A DNA stretch of 64,000 bases. Origin: Acidovorax sp. A1169 (lineage in GTDB: Bacteria; Pseudomonadota; Gammaproteobacteria; Burkholderiales; Burkholderiaceae_C). The stretch is taken from contig NZ_JAUZDX010000009.1 of the NCBI RefSeq assembly GCF_030704685.1, positions 124,001 through 188,000 on the forward strand. The letters are read 5' to 3'. Of this stretch, positions 62,405 through 64,000 are shown one piece after another; the stretch's first letter is position 1; every line of letters begins with the position of its first letter. The position numbers and the translations under genes are program-made. The notes under the pieces are model-generated. The model did not search any database. It worked only from the letters and a program-made list of their open reading frames with translations, and was not told the origin of the DNA.

Positions 62405-64000
62405 ATGACCATGCACTCCAACCACCTGCGCCGATTCGCGGCAAGCCTTCTCGCCTGCATCCTGAGCGCCGCAGGGGCGGCCATGGCGGCCGATACCGCG
62501 ACCTTCGAGCCCGCCACCAGCACGTTGCGCCTGCCCACCCTGCAGTTGGATGCCGGCGACCGCTACCGTGACGTGGTCGTGCGTCTGCTCGAACCTGGGC
62601 AGCTGCGGGTGGAAGACCCCGCCGTGGGCGCCGAACTGCAGTTCATGACTACCGGCAGCGTGCTGCGCATGCCGCAGGTGGTGATAGGCACCGTGACCTA
62701 TCCACGAGTCACACTGACCCGGCCGCAGCTGGAGCTGCTGGGCGTGGGCGGTCTGGTGGGCCCTGCCAGCGCGGCGGACGCCAGTGTGCCCGGCGCCGTC
62801 ACCACGCCCTTCCCCACGCTGGAGAACATCACGGTGGAATGGGCCTTCACGGGCGATGCCAACCGCAATGCGGTGGTCGGCGTGCGCTACCGCGCGCAGG
62901 GCAGCAGCACCTGGCTCACGGGCATGCCGCTGCGCCGCATCCACAACGAGACCTCGGGCCAGGGCCGTACCTGGCCGCTGCGCCATTCGGGCAGCATCTT
63001 CGACGTGGCGCCGGGTACCACCTACGAGATCGAGCTCACGCTCACCGACCCCGATGGCGGCAGCACCGTGCGCACGACCACGGCCACGACACGCAGCACG
63101 CCAGCCCCAGCAGCGGGCGCCATCGTCAAGCCCGCCACGCCAGCCACCCTGGCCAGCGTGCTGGCGGCCGCGAATGCTGGCGACATCGTGGAGCTGGGCG
63201 CCGGGCGCTACAGCGGCTTAAGCGTGGCGCGCAGTGGCGCACCGGGACGGCCGCTGGTGATCCGGGGCACCCCGGGCGCGGTGGTCGAAGGCGAGATCAG
63301 CGTCTTCAACCAGCGCCATGTGATGCTGACCGAGCTGACCCTGAACGGCCGCGTGCGCTTCAACGGCAGCAACGACTTCAGCATGACGCGCAGCACCGTC
63401 AACGCCACGGCGGCACTGGGCGGGCACGGCATCATCACGTTCACGCGCGCGGAAAACGCCTACATCGCCGACAACACGGTGACCGGCACGGTGGTGTGGT
63501 CCGAAGCGGCGCTGGGCACATCGGGCGGCAACGCGGGCGAGGGCATCCTCATCACGGGCCCCGGCCACGTGGTCATGAACAACCGCGTGGCGCGCTTTCG
63601 GGACAACATCTCGCTGCTCGAAGACGACGAGGCAGTGGACCAGTACAGCATCGACATCCTGAACAACGACATTTCCGAAGCGGCAGACGACGGCGTGGAG
63701 GCTGATTTCTGCATGCACAACTGCCGCATCATGCGCAACCGGCTGACCAATGTGTTCATCGCGCTGTCATCGCAGCCGGGCCTGGGCGGGCCCACCTACT
63801 TCGTGCGCAATGTCGTCTACAACGCCGTGCACGTGGCCTTCAAGCTGTACCGCAGCAGCTACGGCGACGTGCTGCTGCACAACACCGTGGTGAAGAACGG
63901 CGACGCACTCGGCATCTATGCCGGCGCTACGGTGGGGCGGCTCCATGCGCGCAACAACCTGTTCATCGGCGGGCCGGGCGGCACGTATGGCGGCTATTCC
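62405..64000 (+). CDS. secreted right-handed beta-helix protein (3' partial)
   Basis: An open frame from the ATG at 62405 to the last base of the window, 532 codons with no stop. The N terminus (HLRRFAASLLACILSAAGAAMA) is a Sec signal. Residues of about 140-240 resemble a fibronectin-type/Ig-like domain (ITVEWAFTGDANRNAVVGVR). The region from about 255 onward has the rungs of a parallel beta-helix: GDIVELGAGRYSGLSVARSG, PLVIRGTPGAVVEG, VMLTELTLNGRVRFNGSNDF, AYIADNTVTGTVVW, and HVVMNNRVARFRDNISLL. This fold is typical of polysaccharide lyases and hydrolases such as PL6 or pectate lyases, but no active site is assigned. It begins 15 bases after a LysR gene. Confidence 0.8.
   Translation, partial: MTMHSNHLRRFAASLLACILSAAGAAMAADTATFEPATSTLRLPTLQLDAGDRYRDVVVRLLEPGQLRVEDPAVGAELQFMTTGSVLRMPQVVIGTVTYPRVTLTRPQLELLGVGGLVGPASAADASVPGAVTTPFPTLENITVEWAFTGDANRNAVVGVRYRAQGSSTWLTGMPLRRIHNETSGQGRTWPLRHSGSIFDVAPGTTYEIELTLTDPDGGSTVRTTTATTRSTPAPAAGAIVKPATPATLASVLAAANAGDIVELGAGRYSGLSVARSGAPGRPLVIRGTPGAVVEGEISVFNQRHVMLTELTLNGRVRFNGSNDFSMTRSTVNATAALGGHGIITFTRAENAYIADNTVTGTVVWSEAALGTSGGNAGEGILITGPGHVVMNNRVARFRDNISLLEDDEAVDQYSIDILNNDISEAADDGVEADFCMHNCRIMRNRLTNVFIALSSQPGLGGPTYFVRNVVYNAVHVAFKLYRSSYGDVLLHNTVVKNGDALGIYAGATVGRLHARNNLFIGGPGGTYGGYS

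Overview
The window is high-GC DNA from a betaproteobacterium. The queA-recG-oxyR neighbourhood, the several Bug/TctC binding proteins, the many LysR regulators, the rpe-apaG pair and the PF10136-type membrane protein together point to Burkholderiales, most likely Comamonadaceae (an Acidovorax-like genome). That placement is inference from gene content; no similarity search was run. No rRNA, tRNA, CRISPR array, insertion sequence or prophage was recognised.

Layout. 1-4946: a signalling cluster (hybrid histidine kinase cut by the window edge, CheR-type methyltransferase, CheB-type methylesterase, response-regulator/kinase fusion, all overlapping by 1-4 bases, then a convergent single receiver). 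5087-12539: Dps, an M20 peptidase lipoprotein, oxyR, recG and an HD-GYP protein. 12620-15639: queA, a 275-base inverted-repeat element, a membrane-anchored unknown, and an XRE/DUF2975 pair behind a large two-tier palindrome. 15640-19369: gamma-glutamyltransferase, Bug protein and divergent LysR. 19373-26833: the trp cluster on the minus strand in the order trpE, chorismate mutase, trpG, lysE-type exporter, trpD, two small paralogous membrane-protein genes (one frameshifted), trpC, ung; it is preceded by a Trp-Pro-Trp leader peptide with alternative base pairing typical of attenuation. 26979-39848: chalcone-isomerase-fold protein, chemoreceptor, gph, an SPFH/SH3-like pair, a two-component system, rpe, apaG and the PF10136 membrane protein. 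39936-42558: a strongly structured, unidentified 5' leader RNA ahead of a CPA2 antiporter overlapping a YbdK-type ligase. 42860-50788: a LysR gene and a 2331-residue modular secreted nuclease on the opposite strand. 51005-56014: thiL, DUF2892 overlapping a sigma factor, a Bug protein, a threonine-synthase-like enzyme and LysR. 56042-64000: TRAP binding protein, a PL10-type pectate lyase split by an in-frame TAG, an Acg-like nitroreductase, an SDR enzyme, LysR and the beginning of a secreted beta-helix protein that runs off the window.

How it fits together. The region is mostly chromosomal housekeeping with environmental-lifestyle modules: oxidative-stress genes (oxyR, dps), two sensory clusters, a tryptophan operon with leader control, and secreted polymer-degrading or nucleic-acid-degrading proteins next to uptake binding proteins. 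The most promising signals for new biology are the structured leader at 39936-40112, the palindrome at 15525-15594, the nested-repeat element at 13721-13995 and the trp leader.
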